From Dactylis glomerata (lineage: Eukaryota; Streptophyta; Magnoliopsida; Poales; Poaceae): DNA of 64,000 nucleotides. How positions within the stretch are numbered: position 1 is the stretch's first letter; each line of letters begins with the position of its first letter. Positions 22,250 to 31,919 of this stretch are shown in pieces. The stretch lies in contig QXEO01002091.1 of assembly GCA_007115705.1 (NCBI GenBank), forward strand, positions 682,001 through 746,000, read 5' to 3'. The translations under genes and the position numbers were made by a program. The notes below the pieces were generated by a model. That model did not search any database, was not told the origin of the DNA, and saw only the letters and a program-made list of their open reading frames with translations.

Positions 22250-22262
22250 TTGGTATCAGAGC
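22250..22262 (+). other. Primer-binding site, initiator tRNA-Met
   Basis: TTGGTATCAGAGC, perfect complement of the 3' end of initiator tRNA-Met, 1 bp after the LTR. Confidence 0.9.
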
Positions 22263-22962
22263 AAGGTCAAAGATTTTAAGCTGTGCTTGCCCCGGGGAGG
22301 CGACTGCTAGCGCCTCGGGGCGGGCGATCATCGGTCGGTGGAGCGACCGGAAGATGGCGAGTACGCCGTCACCCGCAAGGTGACGGGTGATCGTGCTCGG
22401 CGGAGCGACACAGAGGAGGCGGCAGGGCGTTGTCGTCGGCAAGGTGGCGGATGAGGATGATCGTTGATGGGAGAGGTGGTGCCGAGGTGCGGTGCCGGGA
22501 GTCTCGTCAAGATCGTCGTCCGGGAGAGTATATGTCAAGGAGTCATGGGCGTGCAATTTGGTGCGTCAAGTCGGCGTCGAGTCCGTGAGTCGTCGTTCTG
22601 TCCAAGTGCTTGTTTCTATGAGGATCTATTGCAGTTGAAGCGTGTTACGTCGTGTTGCTGTCTGGTGCGAGGTGCGACCGAGGGTCTCGACGTGAGGGTG
22701 GCGATGCTCCGTATGTTGACAAGGATCAGTTAAAGGGGAGTCTCTTCAATGAGGACCTGTCTCCATATGAGGCTGGAGTGACCGAAGGTGTCCACAAGGT
22801 AGCCGGCATGTGTGCGTTAGGGATGGCCGAAGGTGTCTGCCTGGCAACGTGACTGTGAGTCTAGATCATACGTCGAGTTGATTCGTCATGACGTGAATTT
22901 GCAAGGAGTCAAGACCAGAAGAAGTACGAGGAGACGACAAAAGTTCAAGATTAGAGAGAGAT
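22263..22962 (+). other. Internal region of the TRIM-like element, no retroviral domains
   Basis: About 700 bp, moderately GC-rich, ending in a weak purine tract (AGATTAGAGAGAGAT) before the 3' LTR. Short open frames occur but none resembles gag, protease or pol. Confidence 0.7.
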
Positions 22963-22973
22963 TGTTAGCTTAA
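22963..22973 (+). repeat. 3' LTR of the TRIM-like element, left piece
   Basis: TGTTAGCTTAA is identical to the start of the 5' LTR and is cut off by the Helitron. Confidence 0.9.
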
Positions 22974-22984
22974 CTAGCCAGGTG

Positions 22985-23004
22985 GCCCTCGCAAATGCGA
23001 GGGC
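22985..23004 (-). terminator. 3'-terminal hairpin of the Helitron
   Basis: GCCCTCGCA / TGCGAGGGC form a perfect 9 bp stem with a 2-nt loop, 7 bp before the CTAG end, which is the Helitron rolling-circle termination signal. Confidence 0.85.
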
Positions 23005-24165
23005 TTCCTCTTAAAGGTGGTGGAAATGAGTAAGACATAAATCTACAATTTCTTGAATGTAATATTTTTATAGGCATTAATGATATAATGCTAAATAAAT
23101 TATCACATACGCGGGAATCATATTTAATCATCTTTAATATTATGGTCCAATGATAATAATTAATTTCCAAAAGACCATATATATACCACTCACCGTATAT
23201 ATCGTGGGTACGTGATACAAAATAAGTACACATAATTGAAGTTGTCAACTAACACAAGATCAAATTTTATCATGTGGTATTAGATGTCTGGTTAACATTA
23301 TGTTTGTAGCTTGTTGTGTGTATGTACAAATACAGTTATGCACGTATATATGATATAGTTTAAATACTAATTAGAGCTTAATTGGGTAACCTACCATTTC
23401 TATGGCTAGATTTGTAGGCATTATTATTTTATTTGTGGTTTATTACTTATTTTATCTCTGATAATTTGGATGTTTTCAGGTTCACATATAAAAATAGAAA
23501 AATACTAAATTTTCACCATGCAGCTTTTTTTAGTTTCTCACCTTGTAATTTTTCAAAGAGGAAATTGTAGAGGAAGACCCTACAATATATATATAGGAAA
23601 AAATTCCAACCGTGAGGATTTGATTCCATATATGTAGATGTACATTAGCTTGTTATTTTCTCCTAACCAACATGCAAACTTTTAAAGATTTGATATTCGG
23701 CTATAATATTATTTATACTACATTTGACAAATAAATATTTATTTGGTGTGACCAATATGCACATGTTGCGCAAAACATTCTAGATAAAGGTACATATATG
23801 TTTTCAATATTTTTTCTATGTTCATAATACCTTAGCACCCACAACATTATTTGTATATATCTGACCGAGACGTTTTCTTACACATGTAGCATGTTAGCAT
23901 ATATCCAAAACTTGCCCGTCTCATAACGTGCCATATACTCACTCATTATAACATTTGATTTTTTTTCCCTAATCAACCACTTATCGACCTCTCTCATCGG
24001 TCTAGAACTATGCAAGTCTCGGAATAGATTTGTCCATGCATTTAATTTTCTCTATTGTACTCTGTTAAACTTATTTAATAATATCTATATCAACCCTTTT
24101 TATGCACCTAGGAAATCATATATATTTGATAAATGGAGCCATGTTCATACACATCCATTTCATTA

Positions 24166-24864
24166 CTAGCATAAAACCCGTGCGTTGCTACGGCTCAATA
24201 AAAATAAAATAACAAATGATATATTTTCCATATATTGTGGGTGTAAATCGTTATTTGCATGGCATAGAGAGACCCTGATTCGAAATAACAATGAATTGAT
24301 GGTAGATGTTAGTACTCTCTCTGTTTGGAAATATAAGATGTTTTAGCTTTGTAAAATGAATATATCTAGATATATTTTATTGTATAGCTAGATTCGCTCG
24401 AATCCATACACTAAAAGATGTCTAGATACATTAGCTTCACAAAGCCAAAACATCTTATATTTCCAAACGGATAGAGTAATAAGTGGTTCCATATTTAGCA
24501 CCAATGCACCATTTCTGTATTTAATTGGTCAGCCAGTACCTTGCAGACCGTTGAATACCTCGCTTCGATACGTAGACTTGACAGAAGAAATATTTATTAC
24601 TCCTATTTACATAATCAAATATTTAACCAAATCGAGCTATTGCGATGACGCACCTATGAGCCAATTAATAACAGCTTAAATAGAAAAAAAAACAAACATA
24701 CATGCAATGGGCTGGGCCCAAGGCGCCGACAAAGCATAGAGCGGAAGGGAGGAGATCGGGTGGACTTCGGATTGAATTCCTGAAAGATGAGGGGCTAAAA
24801 TGCAAAATGACTCGACGCACGGACGTACTTACGTACCGTCGCATCGCCGTCTTATTAATAGAGA
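24166..24864 (-). mobile_element. Second, nested Helitron, 0.7 kb
   Basis: On the minus strand it begins TCTCTATTAATAAGACGG (plus end 24864, followed by T) and ends CTAG at 24166-24169 (preceded by A). A subterminal CCGTGCGTTGCTACGG palindrome-like stretch lies near 24178. There is no coding sequence. It lies entirely inside the 4.2 kb Helitron. Confidence 0.7.
24315..24476. mobile_element. Stowaway MITE inside the nested Helitron
   Basis: CTCTCTCTGTTTGGAAATAT and ATATTTCCAAACGGATAGAG are inverted ends, flanked by TA; 162 bp. Confidence 0.9.
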
Positions 24865-25976
24865 TTGGATATTATGTGTTACCCACCATGCATTTTTGCC
24901 TCTATTATTCTGAAAGTATCGTTAACATATGCATTCAATATATTCTAGTGTTATTACTGTGTCCCTGGATTGCCACTAAAAATTATAGGGATTTTTATTA
25001 ACATTAATGTTCTAAATTTTATCTAGGATATATTTCTGCGTCATTTATTTTCTAACATGCCAACTTTTTTTGATTTATTTCATCAATATGTTAGTATTGA
25101 TATACCATTGTGAATCGACAATTAATGAGTCGTTTAACATCTAGAATTTCAGTTTGAGGTAATATGATTAGAGCCTTGGAGAAAAAACTCATTTAATGTA
25201 GTGTATTCGATTGTCACTATGGATCTTGTGTGAGTATGGAAACATAATTGTATTTTGTCTGTCATACAAAACAATAGAGTTTGATGGCTATTTATAATCT
25301 TTTTTTTAACTCGATCTTTTCTTCTCCTCCGCATTCACTCATATTTCTTCTATCACAAATCTTTTACAATTTTCCTCACCAAAATTAAATCAGACAACAT
25401 TTACCGCTTACGTGAATTTTGTACATTTCTACTTTTTGTCACCTTGGCTTTTGTTAGATTACATTTTTTGTGTCTGTGACTTGCCTTCCTTCCAAAAGTG
25501 GTGTTTCAGCTCTTGGGTGCATTATTATAAAAAATAAAATTCAAACCCGTCAAAAATAAACATCGATAGAAAATTTTCTGTGTATATCTAAACATTCTAC
25601 GTTCTCTCAATTTTTAGGAATTTATTATGTGGGTTGTACAAAAAGACAAAAATCATCTTGCGAATAATCATATTGAAGCATCGATATTTGTCTTCTTACA
25701 TGATACACACAAATAGTTCCCTTTTCCCCAAAAATTTATGAGAGCATAAATTATTTGGATTTGGGTGTGAATATTTTTTCTGGTTTTTTTGACATAAAAA
25801 AATATATATTCAAAGAATCAGTTCATATGCATCGGGAAGTTCAATTACATATTCTCTTCCTTAGACAAATCAGCCGGAGACAAAGCAATGGAGAAGAGCA
25901 AGGTTGACGATATTCTGCACTTGTAAGATGGACATAGACTTATATCGACTCTAAGTACGGAGAAGCACCAAGCAAT

Positions 25977-26180
25977 GTTATATGCATGCATGTATGCATC
26001 TTCGGGGATATGTTTGTGTGTTATATGCATGCATGTATGCATCGAATTGGTATTGATATGTTATATGCATGCATGTATGCATCGAATTGATATGTTTGAT
26101 GTATTTGTATGTTATATGCATGCATGTATGCATCGAATTGCTATGTATGATGTATTTGTGTGTTATATGCATGTATTGGA
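25977..26180. repeat. Tandem repeat around TATGCATGCATGTATGCATC
   Basis: Four full copies of the 20-mer and one partial copy occur at 40-50 bp spacing, separated by similar spacers (GAATTG.TATG...). The core is itself near-palindromic. Confidence 0.9.
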
Positions 26181-26276
26181 TGTGTTTGAGGTTATATATA
26201 TGAATATATATGTATTTGCAATTTTGAAATGCAGGGAATTAATGAAAAACAAAAAAAACAGAAAAAACTGGTGGTT

Positions 26277-26757
26277 CTTTGCCGTGCGTATGCGCACGGC
26301 AAAGGACCATTTGGTCACTTTGCCGTGCGCATACGCACGGCAAAGAACCGCCGTGATGTGCCCAGCTTATATTGCCATGTGGCTTTGCCATGCGTTTTGG
26401 CGATGGCGCACGGCAAAGGATGGCTTTGCCATGCGTTTTGGCGACGGCGCACGGCAAAGGCCGTGGTTCGGCGCACGGCAAAGCTAGCCGCATGGCAAAG
26501 AAAAACGCACGGCAGCGCCGCCACGCACGGCAACGTGCAAAACGCACGGCAACGTTCTACACACGGCAATGGGGAAGGACGCACGGCAAAGAAGTATGGC
26601 ACGGCATAGATGTTTGACGCACGGCAAAGAAGTAAACGCACGGCAAAGGGCGTTGCCGTGCGGTGCAGGAAAAACGCACGGCAAAGAATCCGTTGCCGGA
26701 CAGTACGTTGCCGTGCGCTCTTTGCCGTGCGTCGACGCACGGCAAAGCCTTTGCCTG
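26277..26757. repeat. Cluster of inverted GCACGGCAAAG / CTTTGCCGTGC motifs
   Basis: More than fifteen exact or near copies of CACGGCAAAG or its complement CTTTGCCGTG occur within 480 bp in both orientations. This is like the subterminal repeats of large CACTA elements in grasses, but no CACTA ends are visible nearby. It lies inside the outer Helitron. Confidence 0.8.
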
Positions 26758-27204
26758 ACGTGCCTCTCTCTGATGCATTGCTTAGCTATCTCTTTTTTCC
26801 TTTTAAAAAAACGGCTAGGTTAGATAGTCCTAGCATGTTACGCTCTCTTATTTTCATAACCACATGCGACGGATGACTGTAACCGGATACAATTGGTTAG
26901 CTAGTTTTTTTTTCTTTTGAACACACACGCTCGGCTTAGATAAAGTCCTAGCATATTATGTTTTTTTATTTTCTTGTCAATAATGCCAGACGGACGTGCC
27001 TTGATATATTAATACATATATTTGGTATGCACCCGTATAGATCTGTAACGGAGTTGTCACGTGTCTATAGTTTGCGTAAGTCTTATATCTTTTAAATCTT
27101 AACCATTAAAATTAAAATCAATGGTATATTTATTTCTAGCCTATGTGGATTAACACGGTGGCTCTATTCTAGACCCCCGTATTGTGCTTTTAGTATATAG
27201 TAGA

Positions 27205-27556
27205 TCTTGAACATTGAAGTCAAAAAGTTTAGCACCGTTGGGTTAGTCTACTAGTCAGTACGTAGTCCTAAGTACTAGTCCTAGTCGGTTTGGGTCTCTG
27301 TGTAGGAGAACGTGAGTAGCTAGAGTTTGAGTTTGAGTTCAGATAGGTTTTCTTAATCGGGTAAGAGTAGGTCTGGTTGAGGCGGTTTGGTCCTAGCGAT
27401 GCCTGCTTCTATATAAGCAACAGCCACGGGTTGAGTTTTGTAACCGTGAGATTACAAGAGAAATAAAGGAAAAAAGAACGGGTCCTTGGCGATAAAAGTA
27501 GTCTCCGTATGTGTTCGTTTAGCTTCATATGATTGATTCGTGGGCGAATTCCAATA
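27205..27556 (+). repeat. 3' LTR of the TRIM-like element, right piece
   Basis: Continues the LTR from TCTTGAACATTG to CCAATA, nearly identical to 21887-22248 apart from a short deletion near 27482 and a few substitutions. Confidence 0.9.
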
Positions 27557-27814
27557 AGTTAAAGGTTCATTCGGCTGATCGGCAGCCTCGGAACTGGTGG
27601 GTTCCTCTGGCATCAAACCTTGCCGCGCACAGGGATGGCAGTATTCCCTTGGTCGACCCAATCGTCATGTATTGGCTGACAAAATCAAGAAACAAAGTAC
27701 TCAACAAACAAAACAACAAAAGAAGCCATTTTTTTCATTCATCGGTATATATTACACAAAAGAGATACTGAGTTCATTACAAGTTAACGGATCATAAGGA
27801 GGAAAGGAGGCATT

Positions 27815-28500
27815 CTAAGAGACCTCAGAAGGATTGGCGCTGACAGATGGAGTGGCGCTGGCGGCTGGGACGCTTGTCGAGTGCATCAATGCTATCATCT
27901 TCTTGGAGAACCTCTTGGCTCTCTTCAAGAAGGGCACCAAGACTAATGGTTGGCCAGCATCATCGAGTGCGCGAGAGGCATTAACCTTGTCCCAGTAGAC
28001 CTCCTCACCGTGCGACATCACCAGTGACATGGTGATCTTGGCACAAGTCTTCGTGGCTGCTTGCTTGAAGTTGATCGCCGGATCTTTGGCCCCATTGAAT
28101 ACATCGACAAGTTTGATGAGGTCTGCGGGTACCTTCTTCTTGGGGAATAAGTGCCCATGGACCCCCCCCCCCCCCCCCCCCCCCCCTTGAACGCTTTGCA
28201 TGTGCGGATAACTGCGTTGCGGAGCAGCACGTTGTTTGCCTCCAGCACACTCAAAGAATCCAGTAGTGGGTCCTGCTTCTGGTCCTCACGCAGCTCAACG
28301 GAGTCTCCAACCTTCTTTGCTGCATGGGCACATGGTGGATCAGAAAAAATTGACAAAGCAAATAGATATCACGAACACACAACTCAACAAATTGGCAAAC
28401 TTACTGATGAAGGAGCTCGTCAGTTCGTCGAGCCATAGCCGAATATCCGCTTCGAGTTTGGCTTCCAACTCCTTTGCGCGCTTCTCGGATATCTTCATAG
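27815..28500 (-). pseudogene. Second antisense ORF remnant of a grass Gypsy element, with poly-C tract
   Basis: Two minus-strand frames join across a 25-nt C run. Upstream frame: LLDSLSVLEANNVLLRNAVI. After the Gly-coding tract: KKKVPADLIKLVDVFNGAK, CAKITMSLVMSHGEEVYWDK and FLKRAKRFSKKMIALM, to a stop at 27815. This pattern (a ...SHGEEVDW-like segment and a Lys-rich end) matches the C-terminal part of 'putative gypsy-type transposon' proteins encoded antisense to pol. Because it lies upstream, in minus order, of the coiled coil at 21840, the two remnants may come from different elements. There are stops in the N-terminal part. Confidence 0.5.
28162..28186 (+). repeat. Mononucleotide tract (C)25
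   Basis: 25 uninterrupted C residues. On the minus strand they read as poly-Gly and shift the antisense frame. Confidence 0.9.
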
Positions 28501-28510
28501 AACCTACAAG

Positions 28511-29737
28511 AAAACAAAGTATTTAGAAAAATACAACAGTTTCCCACCGGGGGGCTTCGCTAGGATCGAATAAACCTACCCCGCAGCTTGTCAGCATTGT
28601 TCTGTGGTTTAAACCTACCGTAGACAATATCAGCACTTTGTATGATCCACATTTCTCTTTTCTGGAATGAAAGAAATGCATATTAGCTCAATGCAGATAT
28701 CTAATATGTATTGTAGTTCTAAGCAGCTAACTAGAATTAATTTACTTTATCGCTTACTCATTTTTGTATTTTGTGTTGCCTTGGACATAAAGGAACCATG
28801 TATTGTTATTCATTTTGTTAAGTCATGTCAGCAGTAACCCAACTTATTTGGGAAAAAGGCTTTGATATTGAATTTTCAGTAGTTATTACTGTTGTCTGTA
28901 TATACGCATAATGCATGTCAAGCTGATGTCTGTTTAAGCCTAGTGTACATAATATCTGCATGCTAATTCCTTATCTAAAAAAAATCTGTATGCTGATCAA
29001 TTAATATATAGGCTGAACCATCAATCTTTCAGTTGGTCCACACAGTACTGTTGTAAAATAGTTTTGTACTTCATGTTATCTTGCAATATTCATAACTCGT
29101 TAGCTTTGTGTATTTTTATAGGTTTTAGCTTACATATATGCAAACCTCCTTTAGCTTTATTTTTAACGTGTTCTGTAGCTTTTCTGTAGAAGAAACATAC
29201 TAATACAGTACTTTTGTTTTGTCGAGAGCAAGTACTACTTTCTAGCAAAAAGAACAGCGCCTCCCTGCACGCTGCGTGTACTTGATGTTGCCCGCAACTC
29301 ACCTTAAATGAGCCATATTCAAGCAGCCCTAGTAGCCGGAGCGCACAGGTAGCCCAGACGATACACACTGCTTTTTTGCTTTCACCCAAAAAAAGGGAAA
29401 TATAGCCACAGATGTCTCAAAAGAAAGAACACTTGGAAGTATTTGTATCCATTTACAGAACATCCTTCTGAGACCTCTATTTTGAGATAGATTATAGTAC
29501 ATGGAAACTCCTCTTAGTGAAACAAATACCACATTCTGATAGCATGACTCTTCTATCAACTACTAATATCCATTGGAACATTATCTAATTAGACATATAT
29601 CTACTAAGATATACATACTACTGTATTACTATCACATTGTGGAATTCTGGAGTTGTTGTAATGGATTATGGTGATTTCATGGTGCTTCAGACTTTTGTGA
29701 ATGGATGGCGCTTTTCATAAATGGTGAATACACAATA
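28511..29737. other. AT-rich stretch without recognised features
   Basis: Contains CCACCGGGGGGCTTCGCTAG near 28546, Gypsy-like in character. The rest shows no gene, MITE or LTR that I can support. Confidence 0.3.
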
Positions 29738-29747
29738 CCTTTATTTT

Positions 29748-30873
29748 AGGAAAATGCTGGCCTTCACTCGGAGGATGGATCCTCCAAGGTGTGTCCACTT
29801 GCGCTATGGGCCCCACCCAACTATCTCTCTCTCTTATCTTCTTTCTCCATCTCTCCCGACAGATTTCATGGTGGGCGAGACGACGCATCGCCCTGGCTAC
29901 GCGCGGCCTCCGCCACTTCCTCGGCCATGCGCCGCCTCCGCCGCTTCCCCGGCCACGCGCCGCCGCCGCGCCCCGGCCACGCGCCGCCTCTGCCTCCGCC
30001 GCTGCCGCGCCCCGGCCATGCCGACGCCACCGCACACTAGCCAGCGTCGCCGGCTGCTTTCTCTCTATCAGGCCTGGCCAAGTTTTCCCTCGCCGTCGCG
30101 CGCCCTTGGCCATCCTTCGGGCTCCTCCGGTTGTCCTTCGCCGTGCCTCAACTTCTACGACCTCCGCAGCAAGCGGGAGTAGGAGGCTGCAGGTGGCGGG
30201 GGGATTGGCTGCTGCTGCTACGACCAGTCGCCGACGGCACCCCAAACGGCGGAGGTGCCATTGCTGTCATCGGAGACGACGGCGATGCTAACGTTTCTCG
30301 CTAGAGTTTTGTTTGCACAATGCTACAATAGAAATATTTTATTGCTACATTTGTTCTATGTTTTTGCATTATTAGAACAGATTTTTTGCTACATTTTACT
30401 CTGTAGATTTGCCCGTAACAGTCGCCGGAGGACTTCGCCGGTTTTTTTTTTTTGCTCTGATGCTACATTAGTACAAAAAAATTGCTCCAACGTCTCTGGA
30501 GAGGTCTCCGGCAAAATCACTTCGCCGGAAAAAATTTGCTACGATGCTTCAATAGTATAAAAAATTGCTGTGACGTCTCCGGCGAGATCCATGTCGGAGC
30601 GGTCTTTTTGTGTCGAACCGTTTTCTGCTACATTGGTACATTTATAGAAGCAAAAGCGGTGCTTTTTTGCTTCACGGAAGCAATTTTAGGATTTTAGTGT
30701 GAAATGTTTTTGCTTCATTCATACAATTTTTTTGCTACAACGAACCGTTTTCTGCTGCATTGGTACGTTTATAGAAGCAAAAGCGGGATTGAGGGAACCT
30801 AGAGAGACACGTGTTAGCATGAGAGGTCGGAGGATCGCTACGAGAAATCCTTCGGAAGACAGCTCAGTCCTTT
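29748..30873. mobile_element. Mutator-like element, 1.1 kb
   Basis: Flanking duplication CCTTTATTTT (29738-29747 and 30874-30883; 9-10 bp) is perfect. The left end AGGAAAATGCTGGCCTTCAC and the reverse complement of the right end (AAAGGACTGAGCTGTCTTCC) are weakly inverted and share GGAGGAT/GATCCTCC blocks. The left half is GC-rich (about 29870-30290), with low-complexity open frames. The right half has a spaced TTTTGCTACA motif. No transposase. Confidence 0.8.
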
Positions 30874-30937
30874 CCTTTATTTTAAGGAAGTAAAAGAATA
30901 ATTCTGAATACAGTCTCAGTGTTTGCTTACTTGCTGG

Positions 30938-31069
30938 CGGCTCGACCACTGATGGTTTGGCTATGACCCTTTATGGCAGGTCGATGGTTTGGCTATGACC
31001 CTTTATGGCAGGTGTTCTTGGCTCGACCACTGATGGTTTGGCTATGACCCTTTATGACAGGTGTTCTTT
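30938..31069. repeat. Three-copy direct repeat with core GATGGTTTGGCTATGACCCT
   Basis: Copies start at 30951, 30983 and 31032. The first and third are preceded by GGCTCGACCACT, so a longer unit was duplicated and one copy shortened. Confidence 0.9.
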
Positions 31070-31148
31070 CAAGCTATGATGTTTTGGTATGGTCATCTAT
31101 ACATGTGTGGGTTTCATTAGCTACACCATAGAACTATTAAACGTAGTA

Positions 31149-31405
31149 CTACCTCTATCCCAAGGCTTAAGGCCTATATTTTTTTCAGAAAGTCAAACGA
31201 AGTAAAGTTTGACCAAATTTTTAGAAGAATCGATCAACAAATATGATATTTTGTAGATACCACGTGAAAATATATTTCACTATCTATCTAATGATATTAA
31301 TTTTCTATTTTATATGTTAATGATTTTTGATAAAAACTTAGTCAAACTTGACATAGTTTGACTTTGTGAAAAAAATATAGGCCTTAAGCCTTGGGATGGA
31401 TGTAG
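31149..31405. mobile_element. Stowaway-type MITE
   Basis: CTACCTCTATCCCAAGGCTT and AAGCCTTGGGATGGATGTAG are inverted ends with TA on both sides; 257 bp. Confidence 0.9.
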
Positions 31406-31919
31406 TATTATTTTTTGCTCACATATGCTCTTTAAATTGATACAAATTCAACGGGAACATGGCACACCCCTAAATCTAGTTTAATAAAAACACTCAGAAT
31501 TGTTTATCCACATAATGAAAACTATTTAGTAGCTCACTAAAATCTTAGAAATGATTTGGCATCACAAACACAAAAGAGAACCAAAATGATTCAAACCTGT
31601 AACAAAGAATCTTGTCATGCAGTTCACCAAAATGCCAGTTAATCTGACATTTTCATGTCAAACTTTGGTAGTACCGCAAACTGTGCAAAAACATATAACT
31701 TGCCTGCTAAGTGAGGCCACATGCAACAAGTTGCATACTTCCAACAGTATAATTGGCAGGACAAATGTCAACAGCACGAAGCCAACTGAAGCACATAATA
31801 CAAGACATAGTACAATTATGCACCTACTGCTCCTGGAGCACATAATAAATTAACATATCACTGACGGTGCTGAATGATAACTTAACACAGAGCTGACGAG
31901 AGATATGCGCTTGTTGCAG

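Larger units (their letters stand above)
22974..27204 (-). mobile_element. Non-autonomous Helitron (outer), 4.2 kb
   Basis: It interrupts the LTR exactly between A and T (host TTAA|TCTT), as Helitrons do, without target duplication. On the minus strand it starts TCTACTATATACTAAAAGC (ending at 27204 on plus) and finishes CTAG (plus 22974-22977). A 9 bp-stem hairpin at 22985-23004 lies 11 bp from that end. No Rep/helicase ORF is present. The undamaged LTR at 21876 confirms both junctions. Confidence 0.9.
21876..27556 (+). mobile_element. Small non-autonomous LTR element (TRIM-like), TSD AGTTA, split by a Helitron
   Basis: LTRs (21876-22248, and 22963-22973 joined to 27205-27556) start TGTTAGCTTAA and end CCAATA, so the termini are TG...TA rather than TG...CA. 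Target duplication AGTTA is at 21871-21875 and 27557-27561. A tRNA-Met site follows the 5' LTR. Without the Helitron the whole element is about 1.45 kb with a 0.7 kb internal region and no gag or pol, hence non-autonomous. It is Copia-type by its primer site, which is not conclusive. Confidence 0.9.
17684..28510 (+). mobile_element. Decayed Gypsy element (Tat-like lineage), 5'-truncated, with nested insertions
   Basis: Plus-strand order is RT (starting inside the motif PKDPFSLPRID), connection/RNase H remnant, a second archaeal-type RNase H, then integrase, ending at about 20599. A non-coding 3' region follows, with minus-strand coiled-coil ORF remnants. The second RNase H and the antisense ORF are hallmarks of the plant Tat lineage (Retrosat/RIRE2-like). 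LTRs, gag, protease and the N-terminal half of RT are absent. 21876-27556 is a later insertion. The right edge near 28510 is approximate. Confidence 0.75.

Noticed and set aside
25977..26180. Regularly spaced 20-bp repeats considered as a CRISPR array
   Set aside because: Spacers are nearly identical to each other, the repeat is a TGCATG microsatellite-like unit, and the DNA is plant; no cas genes.
26239..26740. Several overlapping open frames with repeated residues (for example ARQR, LPCV)
   Set aside because: Produced by the CACGGCAAAG repeat read in all frames; not genes.
29715..30245. Long Ala/Arg-rich open frames on both strands
   Set aside because: GC-rich interior of a Mutator-like element; frames on opposite strands are equally long, which indicates composition rather than coding.
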